From: Belliella aquatica
Lineage (GTDB): Bacteria; Bacteroidota; Bacteroidia; Cytophagales; Cyclobacteriaceae
Direction of reading: 5' to 3'
DNA: 64,000 nt
NCBI RefSeq assembly: GCF_014637795.1
Contig: NZ_BMFD01000008.1
Coordinates: 117,303 to 181,302, forward strand
The notes below the pieces were generated by a model. It ran no database searches, was not told the DNA's origin, and saw only the letters and a program-made list of their open reading frames with translations. Both the position numbers and the translations under genes were made by a program. Positions 56,312 to 64,000 of this stretch are shown piece after piece (the first letter of the stretch is position 1; every line of letters begins with the position of its first letter).

Positions 56312-58426
56312 TTACCCTAATACTAATTTGATTACTATATTTTCATAGATTGTCATGCCCGGAGACATAGACTGATTTCTTACTCTTCCTTTTCCTTCGT
56401 AAACCACTCTCAGACCCTTATTTTCCAATACATAAAGGGCATCTCTCAAAGACAAGCCACTCACATCCGGGACAGTCGGTGCTTCTACCTTATTCGCTTT
56501 CCACTGTATAGACTTATTGCTCACCGTAGATTTCACCCAACTTTCATCTCCTTCATTGTTGTAGTGATTGGAAATACCAAACTTGTTGCAGAGCAATTGT
56601 AATTCATCCACTTTACCCGCTTGGATAAATGGAAATTCGTCTGTTTTCATATCAGCAAACTGAAACTTTGGCTGACTTTTCACATTGATTTCTAAATCTT
56701 GTGCATAGATCTTGTCCGCTATTTCCTTGAAAACCGGCGCAGAAATATCTCCTCCATATGCCGCAAAGCCCTTGGGACTGTCGATCACTACGATGGCAGA
56801 ATACTTTGGATTATCAGCAGGAAAATAACCTGCAAAAGAAGTGTAATACAATTGCGTATATCTTCCGTCAATCAATTTCTGAGCTGTTCCTGTTTTACCT
56901 GCGATTTTATAATCTGCATTGTGTATATTTTTGGCAGTACCATTATCAACTACCCCTTGCAATAGCATTTGAAGTTGCTTGATGGTCTTTTCAGAAGCGA
57001 TGCTTTTTCTAATCACTTCTGTCTCAAAATTTTTCTCCAATTTATTGCCTCTTGCAATTGCTTGGACGATCATCGGCTTGACCATTTTTCCTCCATTGGC
57101 AACAGCATTGTAAAACATCAAGGTGTGAAGCGGCGTGAGTTTGGTTTCATAGCCGATAGACATCCACGGCAAAGTGGTTCCGTACCAATATTTATCTTCA
57201 GGGTTTTTGAAATAGGGTGCACCCTCGCCTTTGAGTTGGAATCCGATTGGTTGGTCTAAACCCGCCTTCTCGATGTAGCTAATAAATTTCTTTGGCTGAT
57301 GTCCGAAGTTTTCCTCTACCAGTTTGGAGATTGCAACGTTGGAAGATTTTTCAAAGGCATCTTTGATCGTGATCGTTCCGTAACCGCCATTTTTGGCGTC
57401 GCGCATAATACGGTCATAAAATCTGAAAGTGCCATTTCCAGTTTCGATGGAGTCATTCAAATTGATTTTTCCCTCTTCCAAAAGCGCCAACATAGACAAG
57501 AGCTTGAAAGTAGATCCCGGTTCGGTCAATCCTTGATCTCCAATGGCATAATTGTAATTTTCACCATAACCTCTTCCTCCAGCATTCTTTTCAAGATTAG
57601 CAATTGCTTTGATTTTTCCAGTGGCCACTTCCATGACAATCACAGAACCAAAGGCTGCATCTTTAGCAATCAATTGCTTAAGCAGAGCAGATTCTGCCAC
57701 ATCTTGAATATTTACATCCAGCGTGGTCAATACATCAAATCCATCGTCAGGCTTTACATCTTCTGCATCAAAAACTGGCTTCCAGCTTCCTCCAGCAATT
57801 CTTTGAAATAAAGCTTTCCCGTTTTGACCCTCCAAGTACTCGTTGAAGCTGTATTCGATACCTGCTCCATATTTATCTTCATTGATGTAGCCGACAGTAC
57901 GATTCGCCAAGTTGTTGAATGGTCGGTAGCGCTTTTCTACTTTTTCAAAAATGACTCCGCCAGAATTTCTTCCATTGCGGAAAATAGGCCATTTACTCAT
58001 GGCTTGCATATCCTGATACCCAACCTGACGTCTGTTCAAGATCAAATAACGTTTACCATTGGCTCGCGCATCCTTGATCGCTCTTTTGTAAGAGTCAGTC
58101 GATTTGTCTTTGTAAAAAGACGATAACATGTAAGCAAGTGAGTCTATCCCCTTGTTGAAAATCTCCTCTTTGGCCACAACGGGGTCAATGACTACTCTAT
58201 AAAATGGTAAACTGGTAGAAAGCAAGCTTCCATCTGCGGCATAGATATTTCCACGCGTGGCGCTTACCTGTCTAAATTGAAAATTTAGGCTCTCGGATTT
58301 CGCCTGCCATTTGTCACCCTCCACAAACTGCAAATGGGCGATCCTGTAAAAGATCAACCCAGCAAATAAGAACACCAGGATAAAGGCGATTCTTACTCTC
58401 AGTACTATGGAACGTTTTATATTCAC
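56312..58426 (-). CDS. ftsI: Septal transpeptidase FtsI (PBP3) with PASTA domain
   Basis: Cross-links septal peptidoglycan. It has 704 residues: one N-terminal span, a dimerisation domain, then the transpeptidase domain with SxxK in GSTFK (Ser about 305), SSN in EKSSNVAISK and KTG in GKTGTAQK. A single C-terminal PASTA domain (VPDVSGLSLRDALYVLENKG...) is present, which E. coli FtsI lacks. The start is GTG at 58426, overlapping the FtsL-like stop as GTGA. Confidence 0.96.
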   Translation of the reverse strand: MNIKRSIVLRVRIAFILVFLFAGLIFYRIAHLQFVEGDKWQAKSESLNFQFRQVSATRGNIYAADGSLLSTSLPFYRVVIDPVVAKEEIFNKGIDSLAYMLSSFYKDKSTDSYKRAIKDARANGKRYLILNRRQVGYQDMQAMSKWPIFRNGRNSGGVIFEKVEKRYRPFNNLANRTVGYINEDKYGAGIEYSFNEYLEGQNGKALFQRIAGGSWKPVFDAEDVKPDDGFDVLTTLDVNIQDVAESALLKQLIAKDAAFGSVIVMEVATGKIKAIANLEKNAGGRGYGENYNYAIGDQGLTEPGSTFKLLSMLALLEEGKINLNDSIETGNGTFRFYDRIMRDAKNGGYGTITIKDAFEKSSNVAISKLVEENFGHQPKKFISYIEKAGLDQPIGFQLKGEGAPYFKNPEDKYWYGTTLPWMSIGYETKLTPLHTLMFYNAVANGGKMVKPMIVQAIARGNKLEKNFETEVIRKSIASEKTIKQLQMLLQGVVDNGTAKNIHNADYKIAGKTGTAQKLIDGRYTQLYYTSFAGYFPADNPKYSAIVVIDSPKGFAAYGGDISAPVFKEIADKIYAQDLEINVKSQPKFQFADMKTDEFPFIQAGKVDELQLLCNKFGISNHYNNEGDESWVKSTVSNKSIQWKANKVEAPTVPDVSGLSLRDALYVLENKGLRVVYEGKGRVRNQSMSPGMTIYENIVIKLVLG

Positions 58427-58803
58427 TTCTTATTTTTAATTTTTATCGGTGGCTCGTCAATTTCATAAATGCCCAAAGGCTGTATTTTCTTGGCTACTTC
58501 TGACTGCTTGCTGCTCAACATGTATTCAGCTTCGAGTGTCGTTACGTCAGCGCGAAGGTCTTCGACTTCCTGCTGCATCTTTTCGATTTTGCGGATCATG
58601 TTGTCTGCGCGGTGATTGCTCCAGATGTAGATCATGGCCAAGAATGCAGCGAAGAAAAACGGAGGGCCGAATTTGACTGGTATCCCTTCTCCAAGAATTC
58701 CAGTCACATTGAGCTTCTCCTCGATCAGTGTAAAAAGAGTTTTCTTCTTACCTCCCGGATTAGATCCTTGCTTGATTTTCTTTTTGAAAGTGTTCTGACT
58801 CAT
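58423..58803 (-). CDS. FtsL-like division protein
   Basis: A 126-residue bitopic protein. A lysine-rich cytoplasmic part of about 45 residues is followed by one span (FFFAAFLAMIYIWS) and a coiled coil (IRKIEKMQQEVEDLRADVTTLEAEYML). Sequence similarity to E. coli FtsL is slight. Topology, size, coiled coil and place between rsmH and ftsI support the role. It overlaps ftsI by four bases and is 5 bases from rsmH. Confidence 0.85.
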   Translation of the reverse strand: MSQNTFKKKIKQGSNPGGKKKTLFTLIEEKLNVTGILGEGIPVKFGPPFFFAAFLAMIYIWSNHRADNMIRKIEKMQQEVEDLRADVTTLEAEYMLSSKQSEVAKKIQPLGIYEIDEPPIKIKNKK

Positions 58804-58808
58804 TTTTT

Positions 58809-59714
58809 TTATACCTTTTTGGCAATCCTCAATTTGGCACTCCTCGATCTGTTGTTTAAAACCAACTCTTCCGCAGAAGCTGTGACCGCCTTCCTCGTGA
58901 TCGGTTCTAGGGGCCTAATCAGATTTCCGTAGAAGTCTTTTTCTACCTCTCCCTGAAATTTTCCCTTGGCAATGAAATTCTTCACCAAACGGTCTTCAAG
59001 CGAGTGATAACTCATGACCACCAATCTACCTTCCGGCTTCAACACTTCGATGGTTTGCAAAAGCATCTCTTCTAGCGCTCCCAACTCATCGTTGACTTCT
59101 ATGCGTAGTGCTTGAAAAACCTGCGCGAAATATTTGAATTCCCTTCCTCTCGGGGCGAATTTTTGTAATACAGCCTTGAAGCCTTCTATCGTCACAAATG
59201 GCTCTGCAGCTCTGTGAGAGACGACCGCTTGTGCGAGTGTTTTGGCATTTTTGATTTCTCCATAAATCCCAAAGATTTTATGAAGCTTTCCCTCTTCGTA
59301 AGTGTTGAGGACGTCTTTGGCAGACAGTTCCATGGAATTACTCATCCTCATATCCAAATCGCCTTCAAACCTTGTCGAGAAACCTCGACTCGGCTCGTCT
59401 ATTTGGTGGGAAGAAATTCCCAAATCCGCCAAAATCCCATCTACTTGCGTCACACCGTATAAACGCAGGTATTTTTTCAAATCCCTGAAATTCGCAGATA
59501 CGAAAGTAAAATTCTTACTATCAGGAATATTTGCTTCCGCATCCACATCTTGATCAAAGCCATAGAGATGGCCTTTGTCCAGATGCTTCAGTATTTCCCG
59601 AGAATGACCGCCGCCGCCAAATGTGAGATCTACATAGATCCCATTGGGATTGATAGCCAATCCTTCAATGCATTCAGAAAGCATCACAGGAATATGGTAC
59701 ACTTGATCAGCCAT
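58809..59714 (-). CDS. rsmH: 16S rRNA (cytosine1402-N4)-methyltransferase
   Basis: Methylates the ribosomal decoding centre; formerly mraW. It has 301 residues. The N-terminal HIPVMLSECIEGL and the SAM-binding DLTFGGGGHSREIL are family signatures, as are GILADLGISSHQID and MSYHSLEDRLVK. It is three bases after mraZ, the normal start of the dcw cluster. Confidence 0.96.
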   Translation of the reverse strand: MADQVYHIPVMLSECIEGLAINPNGIYVDLTFGGGGHSREILKHLDKGHLYGFDQDVDAEANIPDSKNFTFVSANFRDLKKYLRLYGVTQVDGILADLGISSHQIDEPSRGFSTRFEGDLDMRMSNSMELSAKDVLNTYEEGKLHKIFGIYGEIKNAKTLAQAVVSHRAAEPFVTIEGFKAVLQKFAPRGREFKYFAQVFQALRIEVNDELGALEEMLLQTIEVLKPEGRLVVMSYHSLEDRLVKNFIAKGKFQGEVEKDFYGNLIRPLEPITRKAVTASAEELVLNNRSRSAKLRIAKKV

Positions 59715-59717
59715 AAC

Positions 59718-60158
59718 CTAAGAGAGATATTTGTCCATCAACTCGGAAAGCTCAGCTTGATCCGACACTACATTATTTTCATATTTTTCAGGACTCCATA
59801 TTTCTACATAGGAGCCTAGCCCGATCACGTAGGCATCTTTGTCGATGCTTGCGAAGGCCATAAAATTTTTGGGAATCAAAAATCTTCCCGCATTGTCCAA
59901 CTCCACAGTCACCAACCCATCAAAAAAACTCCTTTTGATTTTTCTCAAAACAGGATCACGATCAGAAAGCGAGTTGATTTGATTATAAAGTTTTTTGAAT
60001 TCCACTTCTGTGTAAAGCGCAAGACAGCCATCGTCCCCATATCGGAGATACAGTTCACTCCCATTGGACTCCGGAATTGCCGCCTTGATCTTGGCGGGCA
60101 ATGCCAGACGACCTTTGGCGTCAACCTTGCATTCATACCGACTGTTAAACATTCCCAT
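59718..60158 (-). CDS. mraZ: Transcriptional regulator MraZ
   Basis: An AbrB-like DNA-binding protein that controls its own dcw operon. It has 146 residues with two SpoVT/AbrB-type repeats, each with a DxxGR motif: DAKGRLALPAKI (first) and DNAGRFLIPKNF (second). It is the first gene of the cluster, behind a TACTTTTG promoter and three GTGG boxes at 10-bp spacing, which are the likely binding site. Confidence 0.95.
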   Translation of the reverse strand: MGMFNSRYECKVDAKGRLALPAKIKAAIPESNGSELYLRYGDDGCLALYTEVEFKKLYNQINSLSDRDPVLRKIKRSFFDGLVTVELDNAGRFLIPKNFMAFASIDKDAYVIGLGSYVEIWSPEKYENNVVSDQAELSELMDKYLS

Positions 60159-60185
60159 GGACTTATCTTGAGTTTACTTCAAACA

Positions 60186-60193
60186 CAAAAGTA
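60186..60193 (-). promoter_or_regulatory. Promoter -7 element for the dcw operon
   Basis: On the minus strand TACTTTTG matches TAnnTTTG, 27 bases upstream of the mraZ ATG. The -33 region lacks TTTG and is instead occupied by the GTGG boxes. Confidence 0.65.
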
Positions 60194-60215
60194 ATAAAAG
60201 CTTTTACACATCCCA

Positions 60216-60241
60216 CCACTTCTTCCCACTTTTCACCACTT
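60216..60241 (-). promoter_or_regulatory. Putative MraZ operator: three 10-bp phased AAGTGG boxes
   Basis: On the minus strand AAGTGG occurs at 60241-60236, 60231-60226 and 60221-60216, exactly 10 bp apart. In other bacteria MraZ binds several direct repeats with a TGG core at 10-bp spacing upstream of mraZ. The boxes cover the -33 region of the dcw promoter, a position fitting repression or polymerase contact. Confidence 0.75.
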
Positions 60242-60245
60242 TTTC

Positions 60246-60677
60246 TTAAAAGTATCTAAAAGTTTTAATTATCACAATATTTATCGAAAAAATTAAAGGT
60301 TTTTTTGCTTGATCTTCAAGGCTTTGAGGCAGGAGGGCATCTCACAAAAAATATAGGAAAACAGTCATAAAATTATGTTTTTATAGTGAATATGACCTAA
60401 TGGGAATTCTTCTTTCTTATGTAGAAAAAAAATAATGGATAAGAGTGGGGGAAAATCCCAAGATAATGTCAACGGTCGACGGTCGATGGACAACAGATGA
60501 TTAAAATATAATGAGTTTATTATTTGGAATGGCTACACGTAAGAAAGGGGATAGACAGCATTGGTTTAATCACTTTCATCCAATTAACCACTAAAAACAA
60601 GCTAATCAAGCCAATTCCATTTGCAGTTGACCGAAAACCGTTGTCTGTGGACAGCTCAAAAAATAAACCCTATAATA
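60246..60677. other. AT-rich spacer with two GTTGACCGT-type repeats
   Basis: No gene is seen in about 430 bases between the divergent mraZ and thioredoxin-like genes. Copies of a degenerate repeat occur at 60468-60494 (inverted: GTCAACGGTCGACGGTCGAT) and at 60626-60654 (GTTGACCG...CCGTTGTCTGT). They are related to the copy at 25.2 kb. Short frames inside it show no protein features. Confidence 0.6.
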
Positions 60678-60711
60678 TTTGTAGGTTAATAAGAATTATG
60701 ATATAAATTTG
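60678..60711 (+). promoter_or_regulatory. Promoter of the thioredoxin-like lipoprotein gene
   Basis: TTTG (60678-60681), a 22-base spacer and TAAATTTG (60704-60711) match the full Bacteroidetes consensus. The ATG is 26 bases downstream. A run of eight C (60727-60734) lies in the leader just before the start codon. Confidence 0.7.
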
Positions 60712-60737
60712 TTGCTTATAAAATCACCCCCCCCTTT

Positions 60738-61967
60738 ATGAAAAAAATATATTGGTCTCTTGTTGTCTTGGTTTCTGGTTTATTAAGCTGTCAAAAAGAA
60801 GATAATTCAAATGTTACTTTGGAAGGAATTTGGCATGCAGAATTGGAGATGTCTCCTGATGTGTTGCCCTTCGGACTGGAGTTGATCCAAAGTGGGGAAA
60901 AGTGGAGTGCTGTCTTGATCAACGCAGAAGAAAGGTTGGAAATCGAAGGGATTCAAGTGAGTACGGATTCAGTGTGGATTCCTTTGGGGATTTTTGATTC
61001 AGACATCAAAGCTAAGATTAATGAAAGAGGAGACTTGGAAGGAAGCTATGTCAGAAACTATGCTGCGGATTACAAAATGCCTTTTTACGCTACCAAGGGT
61101 GCAACTCAGCGTTTTACAACTTCAGCAAAACCAAATCTTGATTTTTCGGGTAGATGGAAGACTGTTTTTCAGGATGATAATGGAAAAACTTATGATGCCA
61201 TTGCCGTTTTGGAGCAAAATGGCGATCAGCTGACTGGGACATTTTTGACAGCTTTGGGAGATTATAGATATCTGGAAGGCAATGTCAGTGGAGACACCTT
61301 TTACCTGAGTGCTTTTGATGGAAGTCATGCCTTCTTTTTCCAAGGAGATGTGCTAGATGATGGCTCCCTCCAAGGTAGGTTTAGAAGTGGTCCAAGATAT
61401 AAAGAGACATTTATTGCAGTACGAGACGAGGAGTTTGAACTCCCTGTTGCTGGAAGTTTAACCTATTTGAAAGAAGGATTTGAAACCTTGGATTTTACTT
61501 TTCCAGATACCGATGGGGAAAAGGTGAGCATTCAAGACGAGCAATTCAAAGACAAAGTAGTCTTGGTACAGCTATTTGGTACTTGGTGTCCCAACTGTAT
61601 GGATGAAACCAAATACCTTGCTCCTTGGTATGAACAAAATAAAGACCGAGGAATAGAAATCATCGGCTTGGCCTTTGAGAGCAAGCCTGACTTTGACTAT
61701 GCAAGTAAGCGGGTAAAAAATGCTGCTGAGCGATTGGGAGCCAACTATACTTTCCTAATCGCGGGAGTGAGTAACAAAGAAAAAGCCTCTCAAGCACTCC
61801 CTGCTCTGAATAGCGTAGTAGCCTTCCCAACCCTGATCTACATCGATCGCCAAGGCAAAGTTCGCCACATCCACACCGGCTTCAATGGACCAGGTACAGG
61901 AGGACTCTATGACAGATGGATTGAAGAACATGAAAGTTTGGTGAATGGATTGTTGGGAGAGGGGTGA
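60738..61967 (+). CDS. TlpA/ResA-like thioredoxin lipoprotein
   Basis: A 409-residue exported thiol-disulfide protein. The lipoprotein signal ends at GLLSC with Cys18; the next residues QKEDN resemble the surface-export signal of Bacteroidetes lipoproteins. Residues about 25-240 are a beta-rich domain of unknown role (LEGIWHAELEM, SGRWKTVFQDDNGKTYDAIA). The C-terminal thioredoxin-fold domain has the redox pair WCPNC (Cys284, Cys287) and the cis-Pro segment VAFPTLIYIDRQG. Its targets are unknown. It converges on the propeller lipoprotein gene. Confidence 0.88.
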   Translation: MKKIYWSLVVLVSGLLSCQKEDNSNVTLEGIWHAELEMSPDVLPFGLELIQSGEKWSAVLINAEERLEIEGIQVSTDSVWIPLGIFDSDIKAKINERGDLEGSYVRNYAADYKMPFYATKGATQRFTTSAKPNLDFSGRWKTVFQDDNGKTYDAIAVLEQNGDQLTGTFLTALGDYRYLEGNVSGDTFYLSAFDGSHAFFFQGDVLDDGSLQGRFRSGPRYKETFIAVRDEEFELPVAGSLTYLKEGFETLDFTFPDTDGEKVSIQDEQFKDKVVLVQLFGTWCPNCMDETKYLAPWYEQNKDRGIEIIGLAFESKPDFDYASKRVKNAAERLGANYTFLIAGVSNKEKASQALPALNSVVAFPTLIYIDRQGKVRHIHTGFNGPGTGGLYDRWIEEHESLVNGLLGEG

Positions 61968-62024
61968 TGTAGGCTAAACCCTAATAATTTTTTATAAATA
62001 CAGATGTTGGATTTATTAAGTAAA

Positions 62025-63119
62025 CTACAGTTTGGAAATCACCTCTTTAAAATCATATTTAAAGAATTCATCTGAATGAACGTCAAATGTGTATAATTCT
62101 TGATTTACAAAATCAATATCAAATGATGTAAAATGTTTGCCTGTCTGGATCTTGGTAAGTGGTTTTCCATTATAATCAAATAATAGAATGCAAGGCAATT
62201 TTTTTCTCATCAATTGATAAGTATTATCATCTTCATTAATAAAAACAACTCCAAAAAAATCTTTAAATAAGGTCAAATTCGCGAAGGTATATAGTCTATT
62301 CCATCTAAATTGTGATTGAATTTTAGTTATATCCGAAAGACCCTCTCCCAAACAAATCGTCTTTGCAAAAGATCCATCTATTGAATAAATATTAATATTA
62401 TTAAGTCCTATTGGCGCTTCAACAATCCTATCATTTATTCCACTATATCCCATCAATGTCGATAAAATATTAAAGTCTTCTCCCTCTCTAATCGAGGTTT
62501 GATTTAATTCATCAGCAATATCTAAAGATTCTTTCTGACCATTCTTAATGATATAACGTAATTGTTGTGTATCTCTAGTGCCAAGCTCTTTGACAAAAAA
62601 AGTATTACTATCCAATTTGGCAAATGAAAAAGAAAAAGGTGGGAGTTTTGATTCATATTCTGATAAAACTTGCTCTTTGGAAGAAAGTGATTGAGACACA
62701 TTAAATTTCATTGCTCTTCCTTTTTGAAAATCATATAAATATGCAATCAAATCATCATTTTCTTTTTCAAAAGAAACCTTATTTAAGCTTGGACCCTGCA
62801 TAAACTCAAGTGGGCCATCCCCTCTTTTTAAAAAACTGCCTAAGATCGTAAGGTCTGGCAAACTATAAATAGCCCAGGAACCACCCATTTTTTCTAAAAT
62901 CAAGTAATTGTCTAAAATTTTAATTTCTCTTAATCCGACATTATTAACTGTCGGAACAAATCTTTCATTTAAATTGAACTCTAAAGGAAATCCCGTGATA
63001 AATTCAACATCTTCAAAGGACATATGAACCCCTTCCTTTGAGCTACTATCAGTGCAACCGATAAGAATTATCAAAATGAATGTTAAAAAATATCCAGCAT
63101 TACTAATTAGATTATTCAT
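62025..63119 (-). CDS. Beta-propeller lipoprotein (BF3164/TolB-like type)
   Basis: A 364-residue exported protein of unknown function. The signal ends at LIGC with Cys22. The segment LGSFLKRGDGPLEFMQGPS resembles the G-x-GPGEF turn of six-bladed propellers, and repeated beta strands follow to the end (for example LFDYNGKPLTKIQTG). Proteins of this kind in Bacteroidetes often sit next to a small exported peptide gene, as here, 69 bases upstream. Family assignment is by eye and moderate. Codon use looks AT-rich against the core genes. Confidence 0.75.
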   Translation of the reverse strand: MNNLISNAGYFLTFILIILIGCTDSSSKEGVHMSFEDVEFITGFPLEFNLNERFVPTVNNVGLREIKILDNYLILEKMGGSWAIYSLPDLTILGSFLKRGDGPLEFMQGPSLNKVSFEKENDDLIAYLYDFQKGRAMKFNVSQSLSSKEQVLSEYESKLPPFSFSFAKLDSNTFFVKELGTRDTQQLRYIIKNGQKESLDIADELNQTSIREGEDFNILSTLMGYSGINDRIVEAPIGLNNINIYSIDGSFAKTICLGEGLSDITKIQSQFRWNRLYTFANLTLFKDFFGVVFINEDDNTYQLMRKKLPCILLFDYNGKPLTKIQTGKHFTSFDIDFVNQELYTFDVHSDEFFKYDFKEVISKL

Positions 63120-63188
63120 AATTTTTATTTGTAAATGAAAAATTGGGTTGCTATATAATTAAAAGCAACCCAAAAATTAGACTTTGTA

Positions 63189-63410
63189 TTAATTTGGTAA
63201 TACAGTACACTTATCTTTTAAAGTCCAAACACAATCTGTCGCATCTTCAACCCAATCACAAGTCCCACAAAATCTAATTTGACTACCTGTTTTGGTTTTT
63301 ATGCAATTATAACAGGGCTTCTCCTCCATTGTTTCTTGACCAGAAACCAAATTGACAAACGAAAAAGACCACAATGAAACAATTGCTAGTCCTACAAATA
63401 ATTTTCTCAT
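63189..63410 (-). CDS. Small secreted six-cysteine peptide (NVEALA-like)
   Basis: A 73-residue product from the ATG at 63410. A signal peptide (MRKLFVGLAIVSLWSFSFV) probably ends near VSGQ. The mature part of about 47 residues has six cysteines spaced C-x2-C-x11-C-x2-C-x8-C-x7-C, with no other recognised domain. Size, signal and position before a propeller lipoprotein gene recall the NVEALA peptide families of Bacteroidetes, but the NVEALA motif itself is not clear. A longer frame to 63503 lacks a plausible start context. Function unknown. Confidence 0.7.
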   Translation of the reverse strand: MRKLFVGLAIVSLWSFSFVNLVSGQETMEEKPCYNCIKTKTGSQIRFCGTCDWVEDATDCVWTLKDKCTVLPN

Positions 63411-64000
63411 AATAATTTTTGTTTTGGTTAAAATATGATTTTCATTGACTGTAAAAGTTTGAATACTAATAAAGCCGCCATAAATAAAGAAAGAAAGAAG
63501 CAAATTTTTAGTTTAAAATATTTTAGGTAATTTAAAGTACTTTTTACTCTAAATTACAGGTTATTTACATATTATACCTATTTATATCTCTATTATATTT
63601 GTCTGTACTTGATATTTTTAGTTTGAGAAAAGTTAAAAATTTTTGGATTTTCACGTTGATTGAAGGTTCGATTTGAGAGCAGTTTAGTTTTCTGCATCTA
63701 TATCGCCCGTCCCGATGGGACTTTGGAGTGGTGGTAGCGATTTTTGTCGGTAGGTTGAAACCTACCGTTAGGATATCGGTCGTCCCGATGGGACTTAAGG
63801 GATTTCGTTTCATAATTTTTTTCTTGGCGTCACTTTGTGTTTCTCTACGGCTAAAAAAAAATGGAACCACAGAGGGACGTTTTGAAAGCAATTAATTGTA
63901 TCCGTCCGACCAACCCCATCTGGTATGGGAAGGATTTTTATTTAGGCCTGTATTCTTTCCAGTTTGAAGGCAGAAGTTGATAAAGGTCTTTTTGTTTATG
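63411..64000. repeat. Spacer with REP-like palindromes at the window end
   Basis: No supported gene is seen in 590 bases. Palindromes: GTCCCGATGGGAC twice (63709-63721 and 63782-63794), flanking CGGTAGGTT-GA-AACCTACCG (63748-63767). Just beyond, GGCGTCACTTTGTGTTTCTC (63825-63844) and ACCACAGAGGGACG recall widespread degenerate extragenic repeats. The arrangement palindrome-hairpin-palindrome suggests a REP-type composite. The region upstream of the peptide gene shows no TAnnTTTG element. Confidence 0.7.

Noticed and set aside
63565..63891. Open frame of 108 codons on the minus strand at the window end
   Set aside because: It runs through REP-like palindromes and degenerate repeats, has biased composition and no recognisable domain, signal or start context.

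Overview
The window is a chromosomal segment of a Bacteroidetes bacterium, most likely of the Cytophagales and close to Cyclobacteriaceae. This rests on protein content (fused exonuclease-DnaE, MraY and FtsZ with family-typical extra segments, many lipoproteins, Na+-NQR), on repeated TAnnTTTG promoter elements (the Bacteroidetes -7 consensus), on few Shine-Dalgarno sites and on AT-rich spacers. The genus is inference; no 16S rRNA gene is present. Most of the window is conserved core genome. Mobile-element genes, prophage and CRISPR arrays were not seen.

Left part (1-10.6 kb, all minus strand): a transcription/translation superoperon reading tRNA-Tyr, tRNA-Gly, tRNA-Thr, tuf, tRNA-Trp, secE, nusG, rplK, rplA, rplJ, rplL, rpoB and rpoC, the last cut by the window edge. 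A TTTG-N19-TAATTTTG promoter lies in front of it. Next come a secreted M1 aminopeptidase, a lone biotin carrier protein, pyrH-frr, prfC, an RluA-type pseudouridine synthase and a SixA-like phosphatase lipoprotein.

18-23.4 kb is a glycerol module: a DeoR/GlpR-type repressor facing glpD, then glpK-glpF. It has 10-bp phased repeats at the glpD promoter and an array of imperfect tandem repeats between glpD and glpK. Between 23.7 and 44.7 kb lie a DUF4221-like lipoprotein, an acyl-CoA dehydrogenase, adenine deaminase, cmk-ispH, nqrABCDE (closed by a terminator with no nqrF), a DUF502 membrane protein, the selU-selD pair for tRNA selenation, thioredoxin, an exonuclease-DnaE fusion, purine nucleoside phosphorylase and an FMN reductase. 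The spacers on both sides of dnaE are full of short-period degenerate repeats.

44.7-60.2 kb is the full division and cell-wall cluster on the minus strand: mraZ, rsmH, ftsL-like, ftsI, murE, mraY, murD, ftsW, murG, murC, ftsQ, ftsA and ftsZ. Its genes overlap or nearly touch, and murF and ddl are absent. Three GTGG boxes at exact 10-bp spacing upstream of mraZ look like a MraZ operator.

60.2-64 kb is an accessory tail: a thioredoxin-like lipoprotein with a surface-export-like N-terminus, converging on a beta-propeller lipoprotein preceded by a small secreted six-cysteine peptide, followed by a repeat-rich spacer. The peptide/propeller pair is the least understood genetic unit here.
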